From: an uncultured Clostridia bacterium
GTDB lineage: Bacteria > Bacillota > Clostridia > Oscillospirales > Acutalibacteraceae
Length of the DNA: 62,958 nucleotides
Direction of reading: 5' to 3'
Assembly (NCBI GenBank): GCA_937907605.1
Contig: CALCYI010000031.1
Coordinates: 1 to 62,958, forward strand
Of this stretch, positions 16,287 to 24,050 are shown in pieces. Both the position numbers and the translations under genes were made by a program. Below the pieces are notes generated by a model. It was not told the origin of the DNA. It worked only from the letters and a program-made list of their open reading frames with translations, and made no database searches. How positions within the stretch are numbered: the stretch's first letter is position 1; every line of letters begins with the position of its first letter.

Positions 16287-16454
16287 ATGGGAGTATTTTT
16301 AAAGGTTTTACTTATTATTGCGATTGTTATTGCGTGCTTATTTGTGCTGACCTTCATTATTTACTGGTTTAATGCGGATATGAAGCTCGTTCGTGTGATA
16401 TACGAAAAGCTGCAGCTACATTATGACAATCTGAAAAAGGACAGAAAGCTATAG
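16287..16454 (+). CDS. Small single-pass membrane protein (55 residues)
   Basis: 55-residue protein: a hydrophobic helix over residues 4-28, then a short basic amphipathic tail ending KKDRKL. It has a perfect AAGGAGG site 17 bases after the dehydratase stop and lies before the operon terminator, which strongly supports it being translated. No family is recognised. It could anchor the dehydratase subunits to the membrane, but that is inference from position alone. Confidence 0.7.
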   Translation: MGVFLKVLLIIAIVIACLFVLTFIIYWFNADMKLVRVIYEKLQLHYDNLKKDRKL

Positions 16455-16457
16455 AAT

Positions 16458-16491
16458 AAAACCGTTCAGGTACTTGCCTGAACGGTTTTTT
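16458..16491. terminator. Bidirectional terminator
   Basis: A stem of about 12 bp (16459-16470 with 16477-16488) and a 6-nt loop, flanked by A- and T-runs, ends both the dehydratase operon (+) and tatD (-). Confidence 0.9.
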
Positions 16492-17255
16492 TATAATCTG
16501 TATAATCTTTTTGCGTTTTCAGCCGTAATATCGAGTATTTCCTGCGCGCTTATACCGAGCACTTCGCCGATTCTCTCGGCAATATACGGTATATATGAGG
16601 AATCATTCCTGCGCCCCCTGTACGGCTCGGGGCAGAGGTACGGACAGTCCGTTTCAAGCACGAGCCGTTCAAGCGGTATCTCCTTTACAACCTCAAGGCT
16701 TTTCCTCGCGTTCTTAAAGGTCGCGACTCCGTTTAAGCCGATGTACATACCGAGCTTTATAATTTCCTTCGCCATTTCCTTTGAGCCTGAAAAGCAGTGA
16801 AGCACGCCCTTCGGCTTGGTTTCCTTAAGAATTTCAAGCGTGTCGCCGTGAGCCTCTCTGTCGTGAACTATAACGGGCATATCAAGCTCGTTTGCAAGCC
16901 CGCACTGTGCCCTGAAAAACTCGCGCTGCTTTTCCTTTGTTGAGCTCATCCAGTGGTAATCAAGACCGATTTCGCCGATCGCAACGCATTTCTCATTCTT
17001 TGCAAGCGCTTCAATTGCGGTTAAATCGGAAAGCTCAAAGCCTTCTAAGTTTTCGGGGTGGAAGCCCGCTGCAAAATATAGGCTTTCATACTTCTTTGAT
17101 AAGGCTTTGTTAAACTTGGACGTTTCAATGTCAACGCCGCACGATACAATACCGATAACTCCCTTATCGGCAAGGGAGCCGAGAAGGGAGTATCTGTCGT
17201 TATTGAACTGTTCGTCGTCGTAGTGACTGTGCGTGTCAAAAATGTTGTTATACAT
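16491..17255 (-). CDS. tatD: TatD-family deoxyribonuclease
   Basis: 254-residue metal-dependent nuclease of the TatD family (YabD-type in Bacillus). Metal ligands are visible: FDTHSHYDD at the N-terminus, AIGEIGLDYH, VIVHDREAH, VLHCFSG and LETDCPYLCP. The chosen ATG 17255 gives the usual MYNNIFDTHSH start and lies one base after the metG stop, so it is coupled to metG; the longer open frame reaches into metG. The metG-tatD order is conserved in Firmicutes. Confidence 0.93.
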   Translation of the reverse strand: MYNNIFDTHSHYDDEQFNNDRYSLLGSLADKGVIGIVSCGVDIETSKFNKALSKKYESLYFAAGFHPENLEGFELSDLTAIEALAKNEKCVAIGEIGLDYHWMSSTKEKQREFFRAQCGLANELDMPVIVHDREAHGDTLEILKETKPKGVLHCFSGSKEMAKEIIKLGMYIGLNGVATFKNARKSLEVVKEIPLERLVLETDCPYLCPEPYRGRRNDSSYIPYIAERIGEVLGISAQEILDITAENAKRLYRL

Positions 17256-17256
17256 A

Positions 17257-19188
17257 TCAGCAGATTTTAGCGCCCGGCTCCATATCAACGAAGGTAACCT
17301 TCACGTCGCCGTCCTTTTCGCCTGAAAGGAGCATACCCTCGCTTATTTCACCGCAGAGCTTGACGGGCTTGAGGTTTGTAACGATAATAGCTCTCTTGCC
17401 GATTAAGTCCTCGGGCTTGTACCATTTTGCAATACCCGAAACTATCTGGCGCTTTTTGCCGCTGCCGTCGTTAAGCTGTAATTTCAGCAGCTTGTTTGAG
17501 CGCTTAACTGGCTCGCAGTCGAGAATTTCAGCAACTCTGAGGTCGGATTTGAAGAAATCGTCTATTGATATTTCCTCAATTTTTTTCTCTTCTTCGGCTT
17601 CTTCCTCAGCCTTTGCGGCAGCCTCCTGCTTTGCCGCGATTTCAGCAAGCATCTTTTCCGTATCAATTCTCTGGAAGAGCGCCTCGGCCTTGCCTACCTT
17701 GATGCCGTCAGCAAGCGCGCCGAACGCCTCAAGCGAGGCGTAGTCCTTAATGTCGCAGCCCAGCTGAGCGAATATCTTTTCGCTCGTCTCGGGCATGAAC
17801 GGGGAAAGGAGAATTGCGATATATCTGATTGACTCAAGAAGATTGTAAAGCACCGTGCCGAGTCTTTCGCGCTTTGCTTCATCCTTAGCAAGCGCCCACG
17901 GCATAGTCTCGTCAATATATTTGTTGGAACGCTTTGCAAGGTTGAGTACGGCTTCAATTGCGTCTGCTACGCGGTAAGTGGTGAAGCATTCTTCCATCTT
18001 TTCAACGGTGTCAAGCGCAAAGCCCATGAGCTCGTCGTCAACCGCCTCAGCAGCAAGCGGCGGTTGAATAACGCCGTCGAAGTATTTATTCTGCATTGCA
18101 ATCGTGCGGTTTACGAGGTTGCCTATCGTGTTCGCAAGGTCTGAATTAAAGCGCTCAATAATCGTTTCATAGGTTATTGAGCCGTCGCTTGCGTACGGCA
18201 TCTCGGAAAGCAGATAATACCTTACCGCGTCAACGCCGAGCAGGTTAACGAGGTCGTCCGCATAAATTACATTACCCCTTGACTTGCTCATCTTGTCCTC
18301 GCCGAAGAGCAGCCACGGATGACCGAATACCTGCTTTGGAAGCGGCTCGCCGAGCGCCATGAGCATAATCGGCCAGTAAATCGTGTGGAAGCGTACAATA
18401 TCCTTGCCGATAATGTGAACGTCTGCAGGCCAGTACTTTTTATACATCTCATCGGGATTCTCGGTATCGTAGCCGAGCGCCGTGATATAGTTTGAAAGCG
18501 CGTCAATCCATACGTATATAACGTGCTTGTCATCGAAGGTTACGGGGATACCCCATTTAAATGAGGTGCGGCTTACGCATAAATCCTGGAGCCCTGGCTT
18601 GATGAAGTTGTTGAGCATTTCCTTCTTTCGCGCTTCGGGATAAATGAAGTTTTCGTTTTGCTCGATAAATTCCTCAAGCTGCTTCTGATATTTTGAAAGA
18701 CGGAGGAAATATGCCTCTTCCTTTGCGGGCTTAACCTCTCGTCCGCAGTCGGGGCATTTGCCGTCAACGAGCTGGGATTCCGTCCAGAAGCTCTCGCAAG
18801 GCGTACAGTACATACCCTCGTACTCACCCTTGTAAATATCGTCCTGGTCGTAGAGCTTTTTAAATATCTTCTGTACGGCTCTTTCGTGATAGCCGTCAGT
18901 TGTTCTTATAAACTTGTTGTAGCTTGTTCCGAGCAGGTCGCATATATCCCTGATTTCGCCCGCAACCTTGTCTACGTATTCCTTCGGCGTAACGCCCGCG
19001 TTCTTAGCGTATTCCTCAATCTTCTGACCGTGCTCGTCGGTGCCGGTAAGGAAGAATACGTCGTAGCCCTGGAGCCTCTTGTAGCGTGCGATTGCGTCGG
19101 TAAGAACTATCTCGTAGCTGTTGCCGATGTGCGGCTTACGGGAGGTGTAGGCGATTGCCGTCGTGATGTAAAACTTTTCTCTTTCCAT
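17257..19188 (-). CDS. metG: Methionyl-tRNA synthetase
   Basis: 643-residue class I synthetase that charges tRNA-Met. The HIGH motif (PHIGNSYE), a CP-domain zinc knuckle (CTPCESFWTESQLVDGKCPDC, two CxxC pairs) and DKMSKSRG are present. An Ala/Glu-rich linker (about 515-535) joins a C-terminal tRNA-binding OB domain (FFKSDLRVAEI...GMLLSG), giving the long form of the enzyme. GGAGG precedes the ATG. No T-box is visible upstream; it appears to be co-transcribed with the VanZ and lipoprotein genes. Confidence 0.96.
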   Translation of the reverse strand: MEREKFYITTAIAYTSRKPHIGNSYEIVLTDAIARYKRLQGYDVFFLTGTDEHGQKIEEYAKNAGVTPKEYVDKVAGEIRDICDLLGTSYNKFIRTTDGYHERAVQKIFKKLYDQDDIYKGEYEGMYCTPCESFWTESQLVDGKCPDCGREVKPAKEEAYFLRLSKYQKQLEEFIEQNENFIYPEARKKEMLNNFIKPGLQDLCVSRTSFKWGIPVTFDDKHVIYVWIDALSNYITALGYDTENPDEMYKKYWPADVHIIGKDIVRFHTIYWPIMLMALGEPLPKQVFGHPWLLFGEDKMSKSRGNVIYADDLVNLLGVDAVRYYLLSEMPYASDGSITYETIIERFNSDLANTIGNLVNRTIAMQNKYFDGVIQPPLAAEAVDDELMGFALDTVEKMEECFTTYRVADAIEAVLNLAKRSNKYIDETMPWALAKDEAKRERLGTVLYNLLESIRYIAILLSPFMPETSEKIFAQLGCDIKDYASLEAFGALADGIKVGKAEALFQRIDTEKMLAEIAAKQEAAAKAEEEAEEEKKIEEISIDDFFKSDLRVAEILDCEPVKRSNKLLKLQLNDGSGKKRQIVSGIAKWYKPEDLIGKRAIIVTNLKPVKLCGEISEGMLLSGEKDGDVKVTFVDMEPGAKIC

Positions 19189-19211
19189 ATATTTTCCTCC
19201 AAATAAATTGG

Positions 19212-19706
19212 TTAATTAACTTGTTTATTTTTTGCTATTTTACGCTTCATTATTATTTCAGTTATGAACTTTAGCACGATAATAAATGCAATTGCGCCGA
19301 GTACAGCGCCGAGCGAGTCTATCGCCCAGTCCCTGATTTCGCAGGAACGTCCCGATACGAAGGACTGATGAAGCTCGTCTGTTACGGCATACGCCGAGGC
19401 AGTTAAAACGGCGGGAATAACGCTTAATTTACCGCGCGTGAAGTAATATGCCCAGTTAAGCAGGAAGCTAAGTCCCGTATATTCAAGACAATGCGCTGTC
19501 TTTCTTATAATGAACATAGCGTCAATGTCTTTTAAATTTGATATATCAATGAATTTTTCAGCAATTCTTATCAGCAGCTTGAGTATAAAAAGGCTTTGAT
19601 TTGCCGATTCCTCCGCAGGAAATGCGGAAAACAGGAATATAACTCCCATACACAGCACGGAGAGTATCCAGAATACCGCCGCCGCTTTTTTGTTCTTTTT
19701 ATTCAT
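19212..19706 (-). CDS. VanZ-family membrane protein
   Basis: 164-residue VanZ-like protein with four predicted transmembrane helices. The family signature RKTAHCLEYTGLSFLL followed by TDELHQSFVSGRSCEIRDWAIDSLGAVLG is complete. VanZ relatives have been linked to low-level teicoplanin or lipoglycopeptide resistance, but most chromosomal members have no known function. It starts three bases after the stop of the upstream lipoprotein gene with only a weak ribosome site, implying translational coupling. Confidence 0.9.
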   Translation of the reverse strand: MNKKNKKAAAVFWILSVLCMGVIFLFSAFPAEESANQSLFILKLLIRIAEKFIDISNLKDIDAMFIIRKTAHCLEYTGLSFLLNWAYYFTRGKLSVIPAVLTASAYAVTDELHQSFVSGRSCEIRDWAIDSLGAVLGAIAFIIVLKFITEIIMKRKIAKNKQVN

Positions 19707-19709
19707 ATA

Positions 19710-21422
19710 CTAATCTTTTCTGTTTGCGCTTACAAAGCTTATGCGTCCGCTTCCCGCGTGGAACTGAACTCCGCTAACGTTTTCGGCGGCTGCATAGTAG
19801 CTTGTCTCGCTTATGAGGGGATAGAGCGTGTAGGACGAAAGCAGCTCCTTTTCAGCCTGCTTAATATGGCCGAGCGCCTCGTCTGTGCTCTTTGCATTCT
19901 CTGCCGCAAGAAGCTCTGCGTCAAATTTAGTCGAGTTAAAGCCAGTCCTGTTCTTTTTTGAAAACTCCTTTAAGTAGGTAATGGGGGAGGTGGAAACCGC
20001 CTTGTAGGGATAAAGCGCTATATCGTAATCCTTTTTTGCAAGTCTTGTTTCAAGCTCGGAGAGCTCGAGCGTTTCGACCTTAATTGAATAGTCGATTGTG
20101 TCGCCCTTGCTGTTTTTATTTATTGAGGAGATACCGCTCTGTATACCCTGAAGCGCAGCCTTGAGCCCGTTTTCAATGTCCTTGGTCGCGATTATTGTAA
20201 TATCAATATTCGTAGTCCCTAAAACCTCAAGTCCCTCTTTCCAGAGCTCGATACTCTTTTCGGTTTTCTGACCGCTTACCGTGCTGCCTATCGCCTCGGA
20301 TACCGATTTGCTCCCGAGCTTGCAGGATTTCGGTACAAAGGTCGTGGCTCCGCTTAAGTATTCCTTATCCGCCTTGTCTATCTGAGAAAGACCGAAGCAG
20401 AACGCCTTGCGCATATTCTTACTCTGAAGAACCTCGTTGTTGGGGTTAAAGAGCATAACCCAGGTGGTGTCGCCGTAGGGGGTGAAGCTGATATTGCTTT
20501 CATTCCCGAGCGCCTCGTATTCGCTACCTGTGATAAGCGCCGCGTCGTAGTATCCGCTCTTAAGCCTTGCAACCGTGGATTTTTTAGAGTCCTTTTCGTC
20601 CTCGGGGTTAATGATTTTAAGGGTAAGCTCGTCAGCCTTTGCGGGCGAGGGACCCTTGTATTCCTCATTCTTTTTTAAGAGATAGGACTCCTGAAGTATC
20701 TGGTCAAGATAGAACTGACCGTTGAAAAGCGTGTATTTTATATCAAGTCCGTATCTTCCTTTAGTCGCCTCAAAAAATTCCTTGTTACACGGCATAGCGA
20801 CGCTCGTCGTAAGCGTTTCAAGGAAGGTGTCGTCCTTCGCGGAAAGCTCAATAACGAGAGTATAGTCGTCGGGAGCGCTGACTCCGAGGGCGCTTACGTT
20901 CATTTTCCCCGAATTTACCGCAACCGCATTTTTAATTGCGGAAACGGAGGGGAACATAGGCGAATTAGTTTCGGGCAGGCACGCTCGCTGAAGTGCAAAT
21001 ACAAAATCGTTTGCAGTGATTTCTGGGTTGAAATCGTATCCGAGGAAGCGCAGACGCCTGTCCTTGTATTCGCCCTTTCTGTTACCCGTCTTGTATTTGT
21101 CAGTGGTTATATCCCACTTTAAGCCCTTTTTGATTTTAAACGTGTATTTCAGCCCGTTGCCGCTTATTTCATAGCTTTCGGCGCAGCCGTTTTTTACCGT
21201 GCCGTCGTCGTCGATTCTGATTAAGCCCTCAAAGATGTTTTCAATTAATAGGTATTCGTCCGATGTCGAGGCAATCTGCGGGTCATAGCTGTTTATATCT
21301 TCACTAAAAGGAAAGATAAAATCGAGCTTTTTGTTGCCCTTTGAGCAGCCTGAAAAAACGCTTACTATTAAAACCGCCGTAAGAATAACGGAAAGGAGCT
21401 TTTTAACTGTATTTAAAAACAT
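19710..21422 (-). CDS. Oligopeptide-type ABC transporter substrate-binding lipoprotein
   Basis: 570-residue extracytoplasmic solute-binding protein of family 5 (OppA/DppA type). It carries a lipoprotein signal with lipobox VFSGC and the lipidated cysteine at residue 26. Family features: DINSYDPQIASTSDEYLLIENIFEGLIRID, GLKYTFKIKKGLKWD, and NPNNEVLQSKNMRKAFCFGL. No permease or ATPase genes lie nearby, so it is an orphan receptor that may serve a distant transporter. The promoter directly upstream drives an operon that continues into vanZ-metG-tatD. Confidence 0.88.
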   Translation of the reverse strand: MFLNTVKKLLSVILTAVLIVSVFSGCSKGNKKLDFIFPFSEDINSYDPQIASTSDEYLLIENIFEGLIRIDDDGTVKNGCAESYEISGNGLKYTFKIKKGLKWDITTDKYKTGNRKGEYKDRRLRFLGYDFNPEITANDFVFALQRACLPETNSPMFPSVSAIKNAVAVNSGKMNVSALGVSAPDDYTLVIELSAKDDTFLETLTTSVAMPCNKEFFEATKGRYGLDIKYTLFNGQFYLDQILQESYLLKKNEEYKGPSPAKADELTLKIINPEDEKDSKKSTVARLKSGYYDAALITGSEYEALGNESNISFTPYGDTTWVMLFNPNNEVLQSKNMRKAFCFGLSQIDKADKEYLSGATTFVPKSCKLGSKSVSEAIGSTVSGQKTEKSIELWKEGLEVLGTTNIDITIIATKDIENGLKAALQGIQSGISSINKNSKGDTIDYSIKVETLELSELETRLAKKDYDIALYPYKAVSTSPITYLKEFSKKNRTGFNSTKFDAELLAAENAKSTDEALGHIKQAEKELLSSYTLYPLISETSYYAAAENVSGVQFHAGSGRISFVSANRKD

Positions 21423-21455
21423 AATGTCTGTTACTCCGATAATTCGTTGCTAAAT

Positions 21456-21484
21456 ATTATAGCAGATAAAATCTTTTAAATCAA
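21456..21484 (-). promoter_or_regulatory. Promoter for lipoprotein-vanZ-metG-tatD
   Basis: On the minus strand TTGATT (21479-21484), 17-nt spacer, TATAAT (21456-21461). Confidence 0.75.
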
Positions 21485-21534
21485 TATAAATAAAGTCTTT
21501 CTGAAAGATTATGAAAAAATATCCAAAAATTATC

Positions 21535-21563
21535 TTGCTTTTTGCATTTTACTGTGTTATTAT
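21535..21563 (+). promoter_or_regulatory. Promoter of rpsB-tsf
   Basis: TTGCTT (21535-21540), 17-nt spacer, TATTAT (21558-21563). Transcription would begin near 21570, just before the structured leader. Confidence 0.65.
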
Positions 21564-21573
21564 ATAACGGCTT

Positions 21574-21659
21574 CAATGGGACGAGCGTCCTGTTGATAGA
21601 ACTCACATACTTCTTTGGACCTTAGGTGATTATTAGGGGTCTTTGCCATTGGAAGTGTG
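21574..21659 (+). promoter_or_regulatory. Structured leader of rpsB (possible autoregulatory element)
   Basis: A 9-bp hairpin (21574-21582 with 21587-21595, loop GAGC) is followed by an 8-bp outer stem (21606-21613 with 21652-21659) enclosing GGACC/GGTCT (21617-21621 with 21638-21642). The last stem ends just before the start region. Ribosomal protein genes often carry such leaders; I do not recognise this as a named family. Confidence 0.5.
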
Positions 21660-21689
21660 GAGGAATTAACCTAAAAGGAGGAAATAATA

Positions 21690-22448
21690 ATGGCAAATGT
21701 AGTTTCTATGAAACAGCTTTTAGAGGCTGGAGTTCACTTCGGACACCAGACAAGAAGATGGAATCCCAAAATGGCTGAGTACATCTTCACGGAGAGAAAT
21801 GGTATTTATATCATCGACCTTCAGAAAACCGTTAAGAAGCTTGACGAGGCTTACAACTTCGTTCACGACCTTGCAGCAGAGGGCGGCAGCATTATCTTTG
21901 TAGGTACAAAGAAGCAGGCTCAGGATTCTGTTAAGGAAGAGGCTACGCGTTGCGGTATGCCTTACGTTAACGCAAGATGGCTCGGCGGTATGCTCACAAA
22001 CTTCAAGACTATCAGAACAAGAGTTGCTCGTCTTGCTCAGCTTAAGAAGATGCAGGAGGATGGAACCTTTGATCTTCTTCCCAAGAAGGAAGTAGCAGGC
22101 CTTGAGCTCGAAATCGAAAAGCTTGAAAAGTACCTGGGCGGTATTACCGAAATGAGAAAGGTACCCGAGGCTATGTTCATCGTTGATCCCCGCAAGGAGA
22201 GAATCGCTGTATCAGAGGCTATGAAGCTCGGTTTACCGATCGTTGCTATCGTTGATACAAACTGCGACCCTGACGAGATTGACTACGTTATCCCGGGTAA
22301 CGACGACGCTATTCGTGCCGTTAAGCTTATTGCAGGCGCGATTGCCGACGCAGTAATCGAGGGCAGAGACGGTGCAGACGCTGAAGCAGCAGAGGCTGAG
22401 GCGGCTGAGGAAAAGGCAGAGGCTGACGAGGAAGCAGCGGCTGAATAA
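21690..22448 (+). CDS. rpsB: 30S ribosomal protein S2
   Basis: 252-residue S2, which bridges the head and body of the 30S subunit. The opening VVSMKQLLEAGVHFGHQTRRWNPKMAEYIFTERNGIYIIDL and LGGMLTNFKT, IVDTNCDPDEIDYVIPGNDDAIRA are diagnostic. It has a Glu/Ala-rich acidic tail of about 25 residues. A strong AAAGGAGG site precedes the ATG. It is followed by tsf with a palindromic spacer. Confidence 0.98.
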   Translation: MANVVSMKQLLEAGVHFGHQTRRWNPKMAEYIFTERNGIYIIDLQKTVKKLDEAYNFVHDLAAEGGSIIFVGTKKQAQDSVKEEATRCGMPYVNARWLGGMLTNFKTIRTRVARLAQLKKMQEDGTFDLLPKKEVAGLELEIEKLEKYLGGITEMRKVPEAMFIVDPRKERIAVSEAMKLGLPIVAIVDTNCDPDEIDYVIPGNDDAIRAVKLIAGAIADAVIEGRDGADAEAAEAEAAEEKAEADEEAAAE

Positions 22449-22461
22449 TTTGTAAATTAAC

Positions 22462-22483
22462 AGGGAGAGTGCGCACTCTCCCT
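22462..22483 (+). other. 22-bp perfect palindrome between rpsB and tsf
   Basis: AGGGAGAGTGC and its exact complement (22462-22472 with 22473-22483) abut. No T-run follows, so it is more likely an mRNA processing or stability hairpin, or a partial attenuator, than a full terminator. Confidence 0.55.
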
Positions 22484-22512
22484 TAATGTAGTTATATTAG
22501 GAGGAAATAATT

Positions 22513-23628
22513 ATGGCTTTTACAGCACAGGACGTTAAGGCGCTTCGTGAAAAGACGGGCGTTGGTATGATGGAATGCAAGAAGGCTCTCGTAGAGGCTG
22601 ACGGCGATATGGAAAAGGCTATTGACTTTCTTCGTGAAAGAGGTCTTGCAGCAGCTCAGAAGAAGGCATCAAGGATTGCCGCAGAGGGCGTAGTTCTTCC
22701 GTATTTTGACGCTGAAACAAAGAAGGGCGTAGTAGTTGAGGTTAACTCCGAGACTGACTTTGTTGCTAAGAACGAAAAGTTTATGAGCTTTGTTAAGGGC
22801 GTTGCAAAGACTATCCTTGCTACAAATCCTGCTGACGTTGAGGCTCTTAAGGAAGAGAAGTTCGACGGCACTGACAGAACAGTTACCGAAACTCTTAACG
22901 ACCTTGTACTTGCAATCGGCGAGAATATGAAGGTTCGCCGTTTTGAAAGAATGGAAGGTATCGTTTCAACATATATCCACGGCGGCGGCTCCGTAGGCGT
23001 TATGGTCGGCTTTGACGTAGCTGACGAGGCTAAGGCTGACGACGCTGAGTTCGTTGCAATGGGCAAGAATATTGCTATGCAGATTGCCGCAATGAGCCCT
23101 GAATATCTCAGCAAGGCTGACATCTCTGACGATGAGCTTGCTAAAATGCACTCAATCACAGTAGACAGCGCTCTCAATAAGCCGGATTCACTCCCGATGC
23201 CCATCCTTACCTCCCTCATTAACGAGGTTATCGACGGCAAGAAGTGGACTGACGATGATATCAATATCTATCAGGGACTTGACGGTAAGCAGAGAAAGAA
23301 TTTTGTAAACTTCATTTCCAAGGAAGCTTTACAGATTCTTGCCGATACCGCAGTATCTCACAAGGCTGATATCGTTGATAACAAGATTTTCACCGGTCTT
23401 GTACAGGGCAGACTTTCAAAGCAGATTAAGGAAATCTGCCTCTTAGAGCAGGATTTCGTACGCTCGGATCTCTTCCAGGGCTCCGTACAGGGTTACGTTG
23501 ACTCAGTTGCCAAGGCTCTCGGTACCGATATTAAGGTTAACGGCTATATCAGAATGATGAAGGGCGAAGGCCTTGAAAAGAGAGAGGAAAACTTTGCAGA
23601 GGAAATCGCAAAGCAGATTAACGGCTAA
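22513..23628 (+). CDS. tsf: Elongation factor Ts with an internal insertion
   Basis: 371-residue nucleotide exchange factor for EF-Tu, longer than the usual ~290-310. The N-terminal UBA-like domain (VKALREKTGVGMMECKKALVEADGDMEKAIDFLRE) with the following EVNSETDFVAKN is normal. After AAMSPEYLSKADISDDEL (about 193-209) there are about 60-65 extra residues (roughly 215-290, including DGKKWTDDDINIYQGLDGKQ) before the standard GLVQGRLSKQIKEICLLEQDFV. The C-terminal end is normal. The extra segment is in frame and has the same base composition as the rest. A GGAGG site and a terminator flank the gene. Confidence 0.95.
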   Translation: MAFTAQDVKALREKTGVGMMECKKALVEADGDMEKAIDFLRERGLAAAQKKASRIAAEGVVLPYFDAETKKGVVVEVNSETDFVAKNEKFMSFVKGVAKTILATNPADVEALKEEKFDGTDRTVTETLNDLVLAIGENMKVRRFERMEGIVSTYIHGGGSVGVMVGFDVADEAKADDAEFVAMGKNIAMQIAAMSPEYLSKADISDDELAKMHSITVDSALNKPDSLPMPILTSLINEVIDGKKWTDDDINIYQGLDGKQRKNFVNFISKEALQILADTAVSHKADIVDNKIFTGLVQGRLSKQIKEICLLEQDFVRSDLFQGSVQGYVDSVAKALGTDIKVNGYIRMMKGEGLEKREENFAEEIAKQING

Positions 23629-23656
23629 GATCTTCATCGCGTAAAAAACATTTGAT

Positions 23657-23699
23657 GGCTTAAACACGCAGTTTGGCGAGTTTAAGCCTTTAATTTTTG
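23657..23699 (+). terminator. Terminator of rpsB-tsf
   Basis: A 9-bp stem (23657-23665 with 23680-23688) with a 14-nt loop is followed by TTTAATTTTTG. It separates tsf from the inserted AT-rich segment. Confidence 0.8.
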
Positions 23700-23848
23700 T
23701 TAAATAATATGTTAAGTTACATTATGGTCAAAATATGAGTCAAGTTATTGGCGCTAATCTTTAATGATGAACACTTCCAAAACTATTGAAGATTTTCCAA
23801 TCGGTTTACTATGTGGCTTAACATACAAAAGGGGCAATGTCAAAGAAA

Positions 23849-23877
23849 TTGACAAATGGAATGATAATTGATATAAT
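23849..23877 (+). promoter_or_regulatory. Near-consensus promoter in the tsf-pyrH insertion
   Basis: TTGACA (23849-23854), 17-nt spacer, TATAAT (23872-23877). It would drive the UDG-like gene, or a short RNA ending at the hairpin near 23990. The preceding stretch 23700-23848 holds no recognisable gene. Confidence 0.75.
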
Positions 23878-23951
23878 AAAAAATGAGAAAATCCTGTCTA
23901 TTTTTTAATGAAAACCCTGTCGAAAAAGTAAAACTTTTTGATGTGGCGGGT

Positions 23952-23992
23952 TATACCGCACTAGCTTTTGTTGGGGGTATACGGTTTTTTTA
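23952..23992 (+). terminator. Terminator-like hairpin in the leader of the UDG-like gene
   Basis: TATACC (about 23952-23957) pairs with GGTATA (about 23977-23982), and CGG plus a run of seven T follow. It lies between a strong promoter and the start codon at 24051, so it could attenuate the gene or end a leader RNA of roughly 110 nt. Confidence 0.5.
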
Positions 23993-24050
23993 GTATTAAT
24001 TCAATAGCTCTCTTATGGAAAACAAATAATAGAATTGAAAGGGAAGCAAA

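Noticed and set aside
23883..23993. 36-codon open frame upstream of the UDG-like gene
   Set aside because: It begins about six bases after the -10 box with no ribosome site, and its end is the terminator T-run.
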